Origin: Diploptera punctata | Lineage: Eukaryota; Arthropoda; Insecta; Blattodea; Blaberidae | Direction: 5' to 3' | NCBI GenBank assembly: GCA_030220185.1 | Contig: JASPKZ010007537.1 | Span: 483,001 to 547,000, forward strand | DNA length: 64,000 nucleotides | Part shown: piece by piece, positions 1-10,714 of the stretch | How the letters are laid out: each line of letters begins with the position of its first letter | Position numbering within the stretch: the stretch's first letter is position 1 | Program-made: the position numbers and the translations under genes | The notes under the pieces: model-generated | Seen by the model: only the letters and a program-made list of their open reading frames with translations | Told to the model about the DNA's origin: nothing | Database searches by the model: none

Positions 1-56
1 TGAATTTATCGATAATTTGGAAATCACTCGTGACATTACTTATGATAACTATTTAT
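1..56. repeat. Right end of a 0.7-kb dispersed repeat
   Basis: The first bases (ttggaaatcactcgtgacat) match the right-hand end of the repeat seen complete at 42224-42960 and in tandem at 53833-55200. The copy runs off the window start. No coding potential is visible. Positions 57-285 hold AT-rich sequence in which I recognise nothing. Confidence 0.6.
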
Positions 57-579
57 TTCAGTAACTTATTGACTGGCCAACTTCATCTCGAGATCTCGTA
101 GGAACAGGCTCAAACGAACAGGAAGAAATAAAATATGTAACGAAATTTGTTCCTGCGTTTGTATTCATGTCTCGGACTAGATAAATCCATGATTATGATG
201 AAATAATAAATGATTATACGAACAAATTTTCAGGAAATTTCAGATGTTATTCTTTTTTAAACTTCTCTGCCTTCCTTCTTGGTTATTCTAAAAATACTTA
301 CTTACTTACTCACTGGCACTATCGAACCCGTAGGTTCATGGCCGCACGGACATAAGCTCTCCATACATCCCTATCCTGAGCTAATGTTTTCCAATCATTC
401 CCTGTATAATCTACTTCCCTCAAATCATAGTTAATGTTGTTCTCCCACCTCATTCTTGGTCTACCAACTGGGCGTTTTTCCTTCTGGCTTTCCTACAAGA
501 AGTTTCCATGCACGTCTTTCATTCCCCATACGTGCAACATGTCCTGCCCATCGCAGTCTACGGGACTTAACTGTTCTTA

Positions 580-3270
580 TTATATCTGGCTTCCTATAAA
601 GACCATGTAGTTCATTGTTATGTAGTCTTCTCCATTCACCTGTCTGTTCATCTCTCTTTGGTCCAAAAATTTCCTAAGAACTTTATTCTCAAATACTCGT
701 AATCTCCTTTCCTCCCTTAAAAGTAAGAGTCCATGTTTCGCACCCATATAATATAACTGGTAGAACAATAGTTTTATATATTTTCAGCTTAACGTTTTTT
801 GAAAGGAGTTGGGACATCAAAAGTCTCTGCAATGCATAATAGCATGCATTTCCAGAATTGAGCCTATGTTTAATTTCTTTGTGCATCTCATTCCTATTTG
901 TGATTATTGTTCCTAGGTATTTGAATTCAGCCAATTCCTCAAAATTTCCCTCATTTGTCGTTAGCTGTCCAATTTCCATTATATAATGTATTTCTACGTG
1001 TGACCATATATTTAGTTTTACTGATATTTACTTCTAGTCCTAATTTCTTAGTGTTACTCAATAGTGTGCGTGTTGGCCTTTAGTATCTCCTCGCTATCGG
1101 CCAGTAGTACTACATCATCAGCATAAACTAACAGCTTATTAATACCATTGAGTTGTAAGCCTTCCTCATTCTCTAAAGATTTAATGGCATGCTCTAGTAC
1201 AAAATTAAATAGTAGAGGAGATAGTGCATCTCCTTGCTTTAACCCATTCTGGATTTCAAAAGTGTCTGAAAACTGTTTGCCTACACGCACCCTACTCGTT
1301 GAGCCATTTAGACACATTCGAATAAGTCTAACTAACTTTTTAGGAATTCCAAACTCCAGCAGGATACTATATAACTTCTCCCTCTTAATTGAATCATATG
1401 CTTTTTTGAAGTCTACATATAGTTGATGTACAGTACCATTATATTCCCATTTCTTTTCTAAAATCTGTCTTATACTAAAAATCTGATCTGTTGTAGACCT
1501 GTTTCTTCTAAATGCACATTGATGATCTCCTAGAACGTCATCAATATAGGGAGTAAGTCTGCTTACTAATATATTTGTTAGAATTTTGTACGAAGTTGAA
1601 AGTATGAGATGCCCCTATAGTTGTTGCAATCAGTTTTATCTCCTTTCTTATAAATTGGTACGATAATTGATTCCTTCCATTCGTCTGGAAGAGCTTCTTT
1701 TTCCCAAATCATACTAAGCAACCAGCGTATATTGTCTTATCAATTTTTCTCCCCCTGATTTTATCAGTTCTGCTGGTATCTCATCTGAACCTGATGCTTT
1801 ATACATCTTCAATTTTTCAATTGCCATTTCAACCTCTAATGCACTTGGCTCTGCGACTAGCTTTTCTGCTGTCTGTAACTTATCCTCCTCAATGTCCTGT
1901 TCTGTATGTACATTTATAGCTGATTAAAATAACTTTTCCATCTATTTAATATACTCTTGGAATCTGCAATCATATCCCCATTTTCATTCCGAATTATGTT
2001 TGTTCTAGCCTGAAACCCTTTCTTCTCTATACTAATTCCCTGATATAATTCTCTAATGTTCCTATTTTTTGCATTCATTTCAAGATCATTAATCTTCTCT
2101 CTCAAATATTCCCTCTTTTTACTCTTTAGTAACTTGGTGGTTTCCCGTCTAACACACCCAATTGCTCTAAATTTACCTCATTTGGCTCGTGTAACCATTT
2201 CATTTTTGCTAGCTTTCTTTTCTTTACAATGTCAGCACATTCCTCATCAAACCATTTCTTGTTTTGCCTCTCTTTTAAACAACCAATGCTTTCTGATGCT
2301 GACAATTTAATAGTATCTCTTATAGCCTCCCATTCTTTATTTATATCAGTTTCTTCTTCGTTTGCCACATTGTCATCTGAAGATTCCAGTACTTCAAATC
2401 TATTAGCAATTTTGATTTGGTATTCTTGCCGCATTTCATCATTTTTCAAGTTTTTTATTCATATTTTACAGAATCATCTTTAGCGTTTGTTCCTCTCATA
2501 AGCGATAGCCGTTGTCTGAATTTTCACCCTGACCAGATGATGATCTGAATTGCAGTCTGTCCCTCTAACTGATCTAACATCAATGATGCTACTGTGCCAG
2601 CGTTTATCCACTAATACATGATCTATCTGGTTCCGAGTTTCTCCATCTGGGGACGTCCAGGTGTATTTATGAATATCCTTATGCTGAAATGTTGTGCTCT
2701 TAACAATGAGATTCTTTGATGTGGCAAATGTGACTAATCTAACTCCGTTGTCGTTACTATCTTCATGAAGACTGAATTTGCCTATTGTTGTTTGAATATA
2801 TCTTCCCGCCCCACTTTTGCATTAAAATCTCTAAGACAATTTTCATATGATATCGTGAAAGGCTATCAAATAAGCATTCTAATTCTTCATAGAACTCATC
2901 CTTGATCTTGTCATCTTTATCTTCTGTGGGGCATGTACATTTACAATTATAAAATCATGTCGTTTACCCTTTAGAATTATGTATGATATCCTATCAACTA
3001 ACAACACTTAATATCTCGGATGCGGGATAGGATCCTCCTTCTGACTAAAAAACCCGTTCCAAATGCAGGTCTTTCTGCACCCCCATAGTATAATGAAAAG
3101 CTTCCTGATTCCTGACTACCTTCTCCTGGCCACCTAACTTCCTGTAAAGCGACTATATCCAAGGGTGATTTATCCAATTCCCGCGTTAATATCTCTAGTG
3201 CCCCGCTATTGTATAAAGTCCTAACATTCCATGTTCCTAGGAACATGTCCTGTGTTTGAGCCTTTGGCAT
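580..3270 (-). pseudogene. Broken endonuclease-reverse transcriptase ORF of RTE-A
   Basis: The protein starts with M-P-K at 3270. Residues about 9-90 form the apurinic-like endonuclease start (GTWNVRTL, IVALQEVRWPG). The frame is then lost near 2998. A linker with NKKWFDEECADIVKKRKLAK lies at 2126-2449. The RT palm follows at 1054-1317 (GLKQGDALSPLLFNF, then YADDVVLLADS, whose aspartate pair would bind metal). The C-terminal segment with NRNEMHKEIKHRLNSGNACY and ILYGCETWTLT lies at 689-979, and the terminal GRPR-type motif is near 430-480. RTE proteins normally reach about 1000 residues, and the pieces here add up to that order. Several stops and frameshifts make it non-functional. Confidence 0.8.
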
Positions 3271-3557
3271 GGGTTCCCTGAAGTAGTCCCCGCCCGGAGA
3301 CCGAATGGGGGACTATTTGACCTCCGGAAAATTTTACCCCAGTAGAACCCATGTCCGCATTTCTTGACGGTTGTATTTTTACGGTGAAAGATCGTCACTC
3401 CTTCGACCAAGGTACTTATTTCGTCTGGCTTATCACCTTCGACCATCCGGCAGGATGGGTAACCCTATCGGCAGCAATGCTACCGCCGGCATAGCTCTCA
3501 GGATCATTTAAGCACACAAGCCACTCCACCACGACAAGGTAAAATACCATGGAGGGA

Positions 3558-3853
3558 AAGTAAAGTGATCCCACAACAGACCCGGAGGTCCTTGGGGTAG
3601 TAGGAGGTTAAGGCTCCCACTTTTTCTAGACAATCGGCACTTTACGTCAGCCGGGTTGTCAGCCCTGCGTGACGGCCGCCTTTACCCCCAGAACAAGCGT
3701 CTGGTGTACTCATTTCCGTTAGAGGCTGAGTCGACCCCAGGGCCATAGTGCCGCCAGAGGGTTTGGGTCAGTTTAAAAATCCTGACCCCAACGGGACTTG
3801 AACCCTCGACCCTCCGGCTTGTAGCTCAGTGCCTTAACCACTACGCTACGGCG
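3558..3853 (-). repeat. SINE-1 head joined to the RTE-A 5' end
   Basis: On the minus strand this reads as a tRNA-like promoter: an A-box-like TAGCGTAGTGGTTAAGGC and a B-box-like GGGTTCAAGTCCC, then a GC-rich body. The same sequence occurs as separate SINE-1 copies at 17722-18022 and 22583-23471. Here it sits directly upstream of the RTE-A leader, inside the same target-site duplication. A Pol III promoter role is inferred from the boxes only. Confidence 0.8.
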
Positions 3854-3864
3854 TTCTAAAAATA

Positions 3865-4480
3865 TTACACTAAATTATTATTTGATAGTAATTAGTCTTA
3901 AATATATCCAAAGAAATTCTTCGTAAGTTACTGGAAATTCACAATGATTCTTTGTGCATACGTTTTAAGTTTTTCTTGCTATTAGGGAGAAAAGGAACTC
4001 CTTGTCTTGCACCAGTACGCAATAAACGACATTTATAGAAGTGCACTTCAAAGACTTTCAAGTGTGAAAATGAAAAATATTTTGGCACAATATGTTAAAA
4101 TCTCTTCGAAGCATTTAAAAATAACAAGATGTTACTTCACTTTCAAGTCCACATTTTTTATATTCATTAACCCTTGAATTGGCGTTTCTCCAAAGAAGGG
4201 GTTGTAACCCAAAACATTGTGTTCGTATAAAGTGATTTTGTAGTTGGCAGAGAATTAAGTGCCTGTAAGAATAGATCCATAATGCTGTCGTAATTAACAA
4301 TGGTACTGTAAACCATTCTTACTAAGTCTTCTATAAAGTCAAAAGAATAATACAATGGAAAATTGTTGTGGTCAACTTCGTGTTTGACAGTAAGTTTGAA
4401 GTTTTATCTATATTTGCCTTTAGATGTGAGAGACTTAACTAAAACTTAACCCAGAAATCTACTCCAATAATAAATCGTAT
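3865..4480. other. No gene recognised
   Basis: AT-rich sequence with short ORFs only (for example 4115-4300 minus) that show no family motif. I see no repeat shared with the rest of the window. Confidence 0.5.
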
Positions 4481-4484
4481 CCAT

Positions 4485-4735
4485 AGTAATTCTGCCCGAG
4501 GGCAGGTCTTTCACTGCAATCATAGCATTTTCATGTTATGCTTTGCAGCTTTACTAGGGAATTATATGTGTGGTAGCTTCCCGTTGTTTTACACACCGGT
4601 GAAGGATGATGATGATAATGGTAAGGATGATGATGATGGCCGGATGCTATTCGGGAATCGTTGGGCCCTAAGCTTCCTGACATTTGCTTACAGGTGAGAA
4701 AAAACCCGAGAAAAAACCTCACCCAGGAGCCTATT
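4485..4735 (-). repeat. SINE-4, 3' part
   Basis: Shares the block from AATTCTGCCCGAGGGCAGG to the ACCTGTAAGCAAATGTCAGG region with copies at 4842-5165, 35430-35716 and 59631-59970. The tRNA-like head is missing; the copy stops where the others continue into it. It contains a short GAT-rich tract. Confidence 0.75.
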
Positions 4736-4841
4736 AAGTATTATACTTTCTCACATAATAAAAAAATATATTACTACTCCAATAAATGTAATTATTGGTC
4801 CAATAGATGAAACTACATTTCATTCTGTGTAACCATCCATC

Positions 4842-5165
4842 CATCCATAGTAATTGTGCCTGAAGGCAGGTCTTTCACTGCAATCATAGCATTTTCATGC
4901 TAAGCTTTGCAGCTTTACTAGGGAATTATCGGTGTAGTAGCTTCCCGTTGCTTTTCACACCGATGAAGGATGATGATGATAAGATGAATATGAATGATGA
5001 TGATTGCGATGGCCATATGATTTCGGGGACCGTTTGGGCCTTAATGTTTTCCTGACATTTGTCTTACAGGTGAGGAAAAAACCCGATAAAAACCTTACCC
5101 AGAAAAACTGTCCCTTGCGGGCCCGCTGCGTGACAAGGCAGCACGCTACCTCGAGACCACAGCGG
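4842..5165 (-). repeat. SINE-4
   Basis: tRNA-derived SINE on the minus strand. The head near 5165 reads GTGGTCTCGAGGTAGCGTGC, followed by the cloverleaf-like TGCCTTGTCACGCAGCGGG. The B-box part is damaged in this copy but intact at 50160-50190 (GGGTTCGATCCCC). The body ends with an ATC/GAT-rich variable tract and a conserved 3' block. It lies 107 bp from the partial copy at 4485-4735 in the same orientation. Confidence 0.8.
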
Positions 5166-5237
5166 TAGACCATATTAAGTACCGGTATATAAATAAAAAA
5201 ACTAAGAAACTTTTTTTGAATTTTCATAAATATTACA

Positions 5238-5437
5238 ATTTCTTCTTGTAGCAAAACCAGAGGGAAAACGCCCAGTTGGTAGATCAAGAATGAGGTGGGA
5301 GAACAACATTAACTACGATTTGAGGGAAGTTGATTATACAGGGAATGATTGGAAAACATTAGCTCAGGATAGGGGTGTATGGAGAGCTTATTTCCGCGCG
5401 GCCATGAACCTACGGGTTCGATAGTGCCAGTGAATTA
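5238..5437 (+). mobile_element. RTE-A, 5'-truncated 3' end
   Basis: Begins within CTTCTTGTAGCAAAACCAG, encodes GKRPVGRSRMRWENNINYDL in a short frame and ends at GGTTCGATAGTGCCAGTG plus a GTTA-type tail. Only the last 200 bp of the LINE are present. Confidence 0.85.
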
Positions 5438-6000
5438 GTTGGTTATGGATTGTACAAGAGTCTATAAAAATTAAAAGAATACATTGTTTCAACGTTTCAT
5501 ATTTATTTATAGAAATAATAGGACTGAATAGGCCTAATTGCATAGGAGAATTAAAGGACCTAGTCTTTTACACTATTCCAAGAAAATGAAAATACTGAAC
5601 AGGCACTTTTTTTTTCTCGGGGGTGATCATTAACTGAATTGTAGGTATCTTGCAAATTCAAAGTTGATATGTTAACAAAAAAAAAATGGGACTTCAATTC
5701 TATATTTGGAAATTGAATCACGCTTGAATATCTTCAAAATGAAGGTCAGTGAAGGTCACAATATTAGTCTAAACCTGTCTGATTCGCTGGCTCCTCCAAT
5801 GGACTTAAGCTTAACCGTTAGCTTGAGAAAACTTGTTCTCGGCCACATATTTTATTTGTAGCTTGTTTCGCAAGGCTCCAGTAAGACGATATACAAGCGC
5901 TGTCTCTTCTTTGTTGCCAGAAAGAGATTTTAATTAAACAAGAGTTAAGTGAATTCCTGTAATACTGCAGTTTAAGAGTGTCCTTGATGGAATTTTATGT
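5438..6000. other. No gene recognised
   Basis: Mixed AT-rich sequence between the RTE-A tail and the (ATT)n run. No ORF with a recognisable motif, and no copy elsewhere in the window that I could find. Confidence 0.5.
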
Positions 6001-6018
6001 TGTACAGAATAAAAGTAT

Positions 6019-6167
<149 letters not shown>

Positions 6168-6508
6168 GAACTCCAAGCGCGACAGGCCTAGAAGGCCCTT
6201 GGCTGACCAGCCGGGTGCTGGCCTCACATCCTCATGTGTCAATCAGAGTTAGACGATCATCTAGCCAGTGTAGGGGTGACATGTGGTCAGCATGTCAGAT
6301 CCCCCAGTCGTTATAGCTGGTATTCTCAACCTGGAATCGCTACTTATTGTAGCTACCCAAATGCCTCACGATGCTGGGTGGGCACCGGTCCCATACTGGC
6401 CAAAATTCCACGAGAAAAATGTCTCCCCCCATGGAGACTCGAACCGGCGCAAGTCCCGTAGCTCTGCGCCAAGGCTTCTTGCCTTAACCACTCGGCTACG
6501 GCGCGGGA

Positions 6509-6509
<1 letters not shown>
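6168..6509 (-). repeat. SINE-2
   Basis: tRNA-derived SINE on the minus strand. The head at 6509 reads GTAGCCGAGTGGTTAAGGC (A box of the type found in leucine or serine tRNAs) and GGTTCGAGTCTCC (B box), followed by a body shared with 26697-27044 and 51863-52163. It ends at the (AAT)n tail. On its upstream side it meets a second ATT run belonging to the LINE at 6510-7080. Confidence 0.85.
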
Positions 6510-6562
<53 letters not shown>

Positions 6563-7080
6563 TTTCATGTGATAGACCTAGTGGTCTGTTATGGTCTCAT
6601 TCCAACGTTTGAAGGGTCTGCCCAAAGATCTCTTGCCTGGTGGCTGGTAATTTAAGATTTGACGTGGTATTCTTGTTCTGCTCAATCTTGTTATGTGAGA
6701 TTTCCAGTTGTTTCTGTATTTTTGTACATTCTGTTTGTAATTCTTTGAGAATCTCAGAATTCCTTTTATGGTTTGTTCTTGAGTAACCGCAGTACGTCTC
6801 ATAAATTTCATTTCTGCCGCAGCTAGTCTTTGTTCATCTACACTGCGAATTGTCCAGGCCTCACTGCCGTAACATAATATGGGTCTGGCCAGTGTTTTGT
6901 AAATTCTAGTTCATGTATATTGCTGTACTGTGTTTGACTTGAAAATACTATTTATAATTCCTGTTACTCTGTTTAATTTTATAATTTTTTGACTAAAATC
7001 TTTTTCCTCTTCGTGTGTAACTTGGTATCCGAGGTAGTTAAATGTGTTAGTTTATTCTAATATTTTATATTAATAACAAT
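6510..7080 (-). pseudogene. LINE E fragment with (AAT)n tail
   Basis: On the minus strand, 6578-6811 encodes a LINE C-terminal segment containing SRTRIPRQILNYQPPGKRS and GRPFKRWNET. Upstream to about 7080 other frames show decayed RT C-terminus (for example the region around the TYGSE-type motif at about 6860-6900). The tail is the ATT run at 6510-6558. It is 5'-truncated and frameshifted. The clade is not certain. Confidence 0.65.
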
Positions 7081-7106
7081 TTTACTATGAAATGGGTCTT
7101 CTCCTA

Positions 7107-7114
7107 GGAAAGCC

Positions 7115-7153
<39 letters not shown>

Positions 7154-7437
7154 GATTATTATTACTATAACAATAGAAGAAAACGTTTGAAATGGTATGG
7201 ACACCTCATAACAATATAAGAAGATACAATATCAAAAAAGATCCTTGATTGGAAAGCTAATGGAAGAAGTGGAAGAGGCAGACCTAGAGAACGATGCATG
7301 GATGGAGTGAGAAGTATGGAAGTTAAAGATTTGAGGGAAGAAGATGCTTTAGACAGGGCCTCTGGCGACAAATCTCTTTGGATTGAAGGAGAAACACTGT
7401 ATTGTGGAATATTCCTAAATAAAAAAGATTATTATTA

Positions 7438-7440
<3 letters not shown>
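7107..7440 (+). mobile_element. LINE G 3' fragment, copy 1, with flanking (ATT)n
   Basis: After an ATT run, 7171-7420 encodes pieces of a LINE C-terminus (KRLKWYGHL-like start, then NGRSGRGRPRERC and VKDLREEDALDRASGD). It ends in CCTAAATAAAAAAG and another ATT run at about 7428-7478. Copies 2 (7949-8205) and 3 (28250-28515) begin at nearly the same base. Confidence 0.7.
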
Positions 7441-7478
<38 letters not shown>

Positions 7479-7865
7479 GTCGGCCGCGGTGGACTAGTGG
7501 TTATGCTCCTTGCCTCTGGTCCCGAGGGTCGCTGGTTCAAACCCGGCCGGGGTCCCTGGATTTTTTAGGACGGAAAAATCCAAGGAGCAAGTCCTCCGGG
7601 AGGAACTTTAAGCCGTGGGTCCCGAGTCTGAAGATTTTCAGGCTCGTAAAAAATCCTTAAGCATGAATTGAAAGGCCTCTAAGCAAAATTTACCGAATTA
7701 CTACCTTGGTTTCCTAGATGTCAGTATGAGGCGGAACGCTGACCACGGACCACTCAAAAATGACATCTATACGAAAACAAGTGTAACTAAATTAGTATGG
7801 TTAAAATTCTTCCCTGTAGGGAGAGAGCGCCTAAATCTCTGTAAAGGGAAAACATGGGCTTACAA
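7479..7865 (+). repeat. SINE-3
   Basis: tRNA-derived SINE. The head GGTGGACTAGTGGTTATGCTC resembles an A box, and GCTGGTTCAAACCCGG is a good B box. The body is shared with 48370-48773 and 63779-64000. It lies between two ATT runs, each next to a LINE G copy. Confidence 0.85.
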
Positions 7866-7869
7866 AAAA

Positions 7870-7950
<81 letters not shown>

Positions 7951-8205
7951 AAATAGAAGAAAACGTTTGAAATGGTATGGACACCTCACAAGAAGTAAAG
8001 AAGATAGAATATCAAAGATCCTTGATTGGAAAGCTGATAGAAGAAGTAGAAGAGACAGACCTAGAGAATGATGGACGGAGTGAGAAGTATGGAAGTTAAA
8101 GATTTGAGAGAAGAAGATGCTTTAGACAGGGCCTCTGGCGATAAATCTCTTTGGGTTGAAGGAGAAACCACGTATTATGGAATATTCCTAATAAAAAAAT
8201 AATAT
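7866..8205 (+). mobile_element. (ATT)n plus LINE G 3' fragment, copy 2
   Basis: The ATT run covers about 7870-7949. The LINE G fragment starts at AATAGAAGAAAACGTTTGAA and ends in CCTAATAAAAAAATAA. It is closely similar to 7171-7420, with small deletions that break the frame. Confidence 0.7.
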
Positions 8206-8210
8206 TGTCT

Positions 8211-9247
8211 GGCTTATCACATTTGACCAGTCCGGCAGCATTGCTGCCGATAGGGTTACTCATTCCGGACTAGTCGAAGGTGATAAGCCAGACGAAAGAG
8301 TGACCATATTTCACCGTAAAAATACAACCGTCAAGAAAAGCGGACATGGGCTCAACTGGGGTAAAATTTTCCAGAGGTCAAATAGTCCCCCATTCGGTTC
8401 TCCGGCCGGGGACTACTTCAGGGAACCCATGCCAAAGATAGGAACAGTAATCTCAAACAAGAATGAGGTGAACAAGGAAATTAAACATAGGCTCAATTCT
8501 GGAAATGCGTGCTATTATGCATTACAGAGACTCTTGACGTCTCAACTCCTTTCAAAAAACGTTAAAATGAAAGTATATAAAACTATTATTCTACCAGTTA
8601 TATTATATGGATGCGAAACACGGACTGTTACTTTAAGGAAGGAAAGGATATTACGAGTATTTGAGAATAAAGTTCTTAGGAAAGTTTTTGGACCAAAGAG
8701 AGATAAACAGACAGGTGAATGGAGAAGACTGCTTCTTCTTCTTCACTTCCTGGTTTAGGCAAGAGTTGCCTGTTCCGTCTTCACTAATAGATCTAAGACC
8801 ATCTCTTCCGAGGACGTCCGACATCTCTTCTTCCTCTTGGAAAATAATGGAAGATTTTATTTGGTGATCTACTTTCTTCCATTCTTCCTACATGTTCTTT
8901 CCACTGTATCTTGTTGTTAAATATCTTCACAATGGAGAAAGACTGCATAACAGTAACTTACATGGTCTTTATAGGAAGCCAGATATAATAAGAACAGTTA
9001 AGTCTCGTAGACTGAGATGGGCAGGACATGTGGCACGAATGGGGAGTGAAAGACGTGCATGGAAGCATCTTATAGGAAAACCAGAGGGAATACGTCCAGT
9101 TGGTAGACCAATAAGAGGTGGGGGAATTGTATTAACTATTATTTGGGGGAACTATATGGTACAGAGTATGATTGTAAAACATTAGCTGAGCATAGGAATG
9201 TATGGAGAGCTTATGTCCGCGCGGCCACGAACCTATGGGCTCGATAG
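8211..9247 (+). mobile_element. RTE-A copy with large internal deletion
   Basis: Contains the RTE-A 5' leader (8240-8440), then jumps straight to the RT C-terminal part (from about 8441, SNKNEVNKEIKHRLNSGNAC). About 2.2 kb of endonuclease and RT core are absent. The frame 8300-8758 runs across the junction. The leader start is preceded by a 29-bp inverted copy of itself. A different LINE fragment is inserted at 8733-8930, after which RTE-A resumes (RTVKSRRLRWAGHVARMGSE) to TCGATAGTGC at 9247. Confidence 0.8.
8733..8930 (-). mobile_element. 5'-truncated LINE with (GAA)n tail, nested in RTE-A
   Basis: On the minus strand this 198-bp piece encodes a LINE C-terminus (YFPRGRRDVGRPRKRW) and ends in a GAA-repeat tail. 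It is flanked by AATGGAGAAGACTGC at 8718-8732 and AATGGAGAAAGACTGC at 8931-8946, a target-site duplication with one inserted base. It interrupts the RTE-A frame. Confidence 0.75.
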
Positions 9248-9545
9248 TGCTATCTAGGCCCATGCCACCACCCCTTGGGATACCTCTGTCTGAATGACCA
9301 TACTCCCAAGTCCCAGACTTGTCCTCCCTATCTAGTTCGCGTCCACGTTAAAGAGTTCTCGGCTTTGAAACCAACACCTCTAGGGAGAAGGTGTTGGAGT
9401 TGCAACTTCTGGGAATTGCTGAGCTTCGTAGTCGCCAAGGGTTGGTCCAGGGGCTCCTTGGGCCTAGCCGGGAGGGGAGGACTGCAGTCGCAGATCCACC
9501 GACCATTCCCCTGTTCTGCCTCCAGGGACGCATCCTGCAGCCGTT
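9248..9545. other. GC-rich segment inside an RTE-A 3' end
   Basis: About 300 bp clearly richer in G and C than its surroundings, lying between TCGATAGTGC and TATAGTGCCAGTTAGTTAG, so the RTE-A 3' end appears split by it. A 7-bp ATAGTGC is repeated on both sides. It encodes no motif I know in either direction and has no second copy in this window. It may be an inserted element or an alternative 3' UTR. Confidence 0.5.
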
Positions 9546-9559
9546 ATAGTGCCAGTTAG

Positions 9560-10130
9560 TTAGTTAACAGTTATTTGGGTTGGTAACCCCGAATTGTAGG
9601 AAGTTGAACTTACAATCATGGTCGTCATTGCTGTAAGTACGACAAAACGCACTATCGCGCAAAAAAGTATATATGTGACCTACAGTTTAAAATTCCTCTC
9701 CCGATATGTCGTACCACTATAAGGCCCGTGTGGCGTGGGGGCACATAAACGTACCTAAAAAATGGAAGGTTATACTACGATGGAGAAAAAGAAGAAAAGA
9801 AAAGAAGTGTAATGCGTCTGGTGTAATTTGTACTACGGAGGTGATCTGGTACTTGTAACATGTAACTGTGGAACACCCTGCTCACTTGGAGAGCAATAAA
9901 ATGCCATGCAAAAATAAACGCTTTAAACTTAATGTAATGGCAGTAGCCGACCTTCTACGTGGACTGGCTTGTAAAAAATGTTATAACCGCGAAATGGAAA
10001 CGTGGGTTATTTCAGACAAGGCCGTAACAGAAACACAAGCTTTGACATAGTAACCTATATACGTGTACCACAGGTGCTGATTATATAGCAGCAGTGCAGC
10101 CAAAGTAATATCTACTACACGAAAACTGTG
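9560..10130. other. Unassigned region with a 60-codon ORF
   Basis: No recognised element. The only ORF of note, 9868-10050 plus (60 residues, with CKNKRFKLNVMAVADLLRGL and a CKKC pair), matches no family I know and has no supporting context. The part at 9585-9740 resembles 12330-12480 loosely. Confidence 0.35.
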
Positions 10131-10134
10131 AACT

Positions 10135-10138
<4 letters not shown>

Positions 10139-10170
<32 letters not shown>

Positions 10171-10204
10171 TAATAATAATAATAATAATAATTTAATGAT
10201 GCAC

Positions 10205-10247
<43 letters not shown>

Positions 10248-10250
10248 TAT
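10139..10250. repeat. (TAA)n followed by (ATT)n, inverted microsatellites
   Basis: A TAA run (10139-10191) and an ATT run (10205-10246) face each other across about 15 bp, so the pair can fold into a hairpin. Probably the joined tails of two elements in opposite orientation. Confidence 0.8.
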
Positions 10251-10261
10251 TTATTTATTTT

Positions 10262-10640
10262 ATTTACATACAGATTTTTAATGTTTACACATCTTTCTGT
10301 GCCTAAAGTTTTATTTTTCTTCTCCACTCGTCTCTCTCCATCCAATCCATGCCCTCCAGTCCTCCTGCTCTCATTTCAGTTCTTATTTCCTGCATCCACG
10401 AGTTTCGAGGTCTTCCTCTCCTCCTTCTTCCAGGTGGACACCATTCCAATATTTTCCTGGGTAACCTTTCTTCTTGCATTCATCGTACGTGCCCATACCA
10501 ATTTAATTGCTTATACCGTATATAATCTACTATTGAATAACCAATATTCATTTTTTCTCTTTTGACAGTATTTCTTATTTTGTATAATTTTGAGCATCTT
10601 GCTATTCTCCTCAAGAAATCCATTTCCATCGACATAAGTT
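10262..10640 (-). pseudogene. LINE F-like C-terminal fragment
   Basis: Read on the minus strand, the region encodes broken pieces of a LINE C-terminus: an EMDFLRRIARCSKLYKIRN-like start near 10630 and an ENIGMVST/RRTGG-type end. The same 3' sequence, in the opposite orientation, is at 16740-16975. An ATT run follows at 10655-10698. Confidence 0.5.
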
Positions 10641-10655
10641 TTTGTTCTATTATTA

Positions 10656-10700
<45 letters not shown>

Positions 10701-10714
10701 AATAATACACAGAG

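Larger units (their letters stand above)
297..3853 (-). mobile_element. Near full-length RTE-type LINE (RTE-A) with tRNA-derived 5' head
   Basis: On the minus strand the element runs from a tRNA-like head (3853 down to about 3558), through a 5' leader (about 3557-3271), an endonuclease-RT ORF broken by frameshifts (3270 to about 580), to a 3' end with a (GTAA)n tail at 297. It is bounded by an 11-bp direct repeat TTCTAAAAATA at 286-296 and 3854-3864, which I read as the target-site duplication. The duplication encloses the head as well as the LINE, so both seem to have inserted together. Family call rests on the GTWNVRTL and ALQEVRW endonuclease motifs, the YADDVVLLADS RT motif and the short tandem tail. 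It is a dead copy. Confidence 0.85.

Noticed and set aside
9868..10050. 60-codon ORF with CKKC as a possible small host gene
   Set aside because: No start context, splice signals or family resemblance, and it lies among repeats. Kept only as part of an unassigned region.
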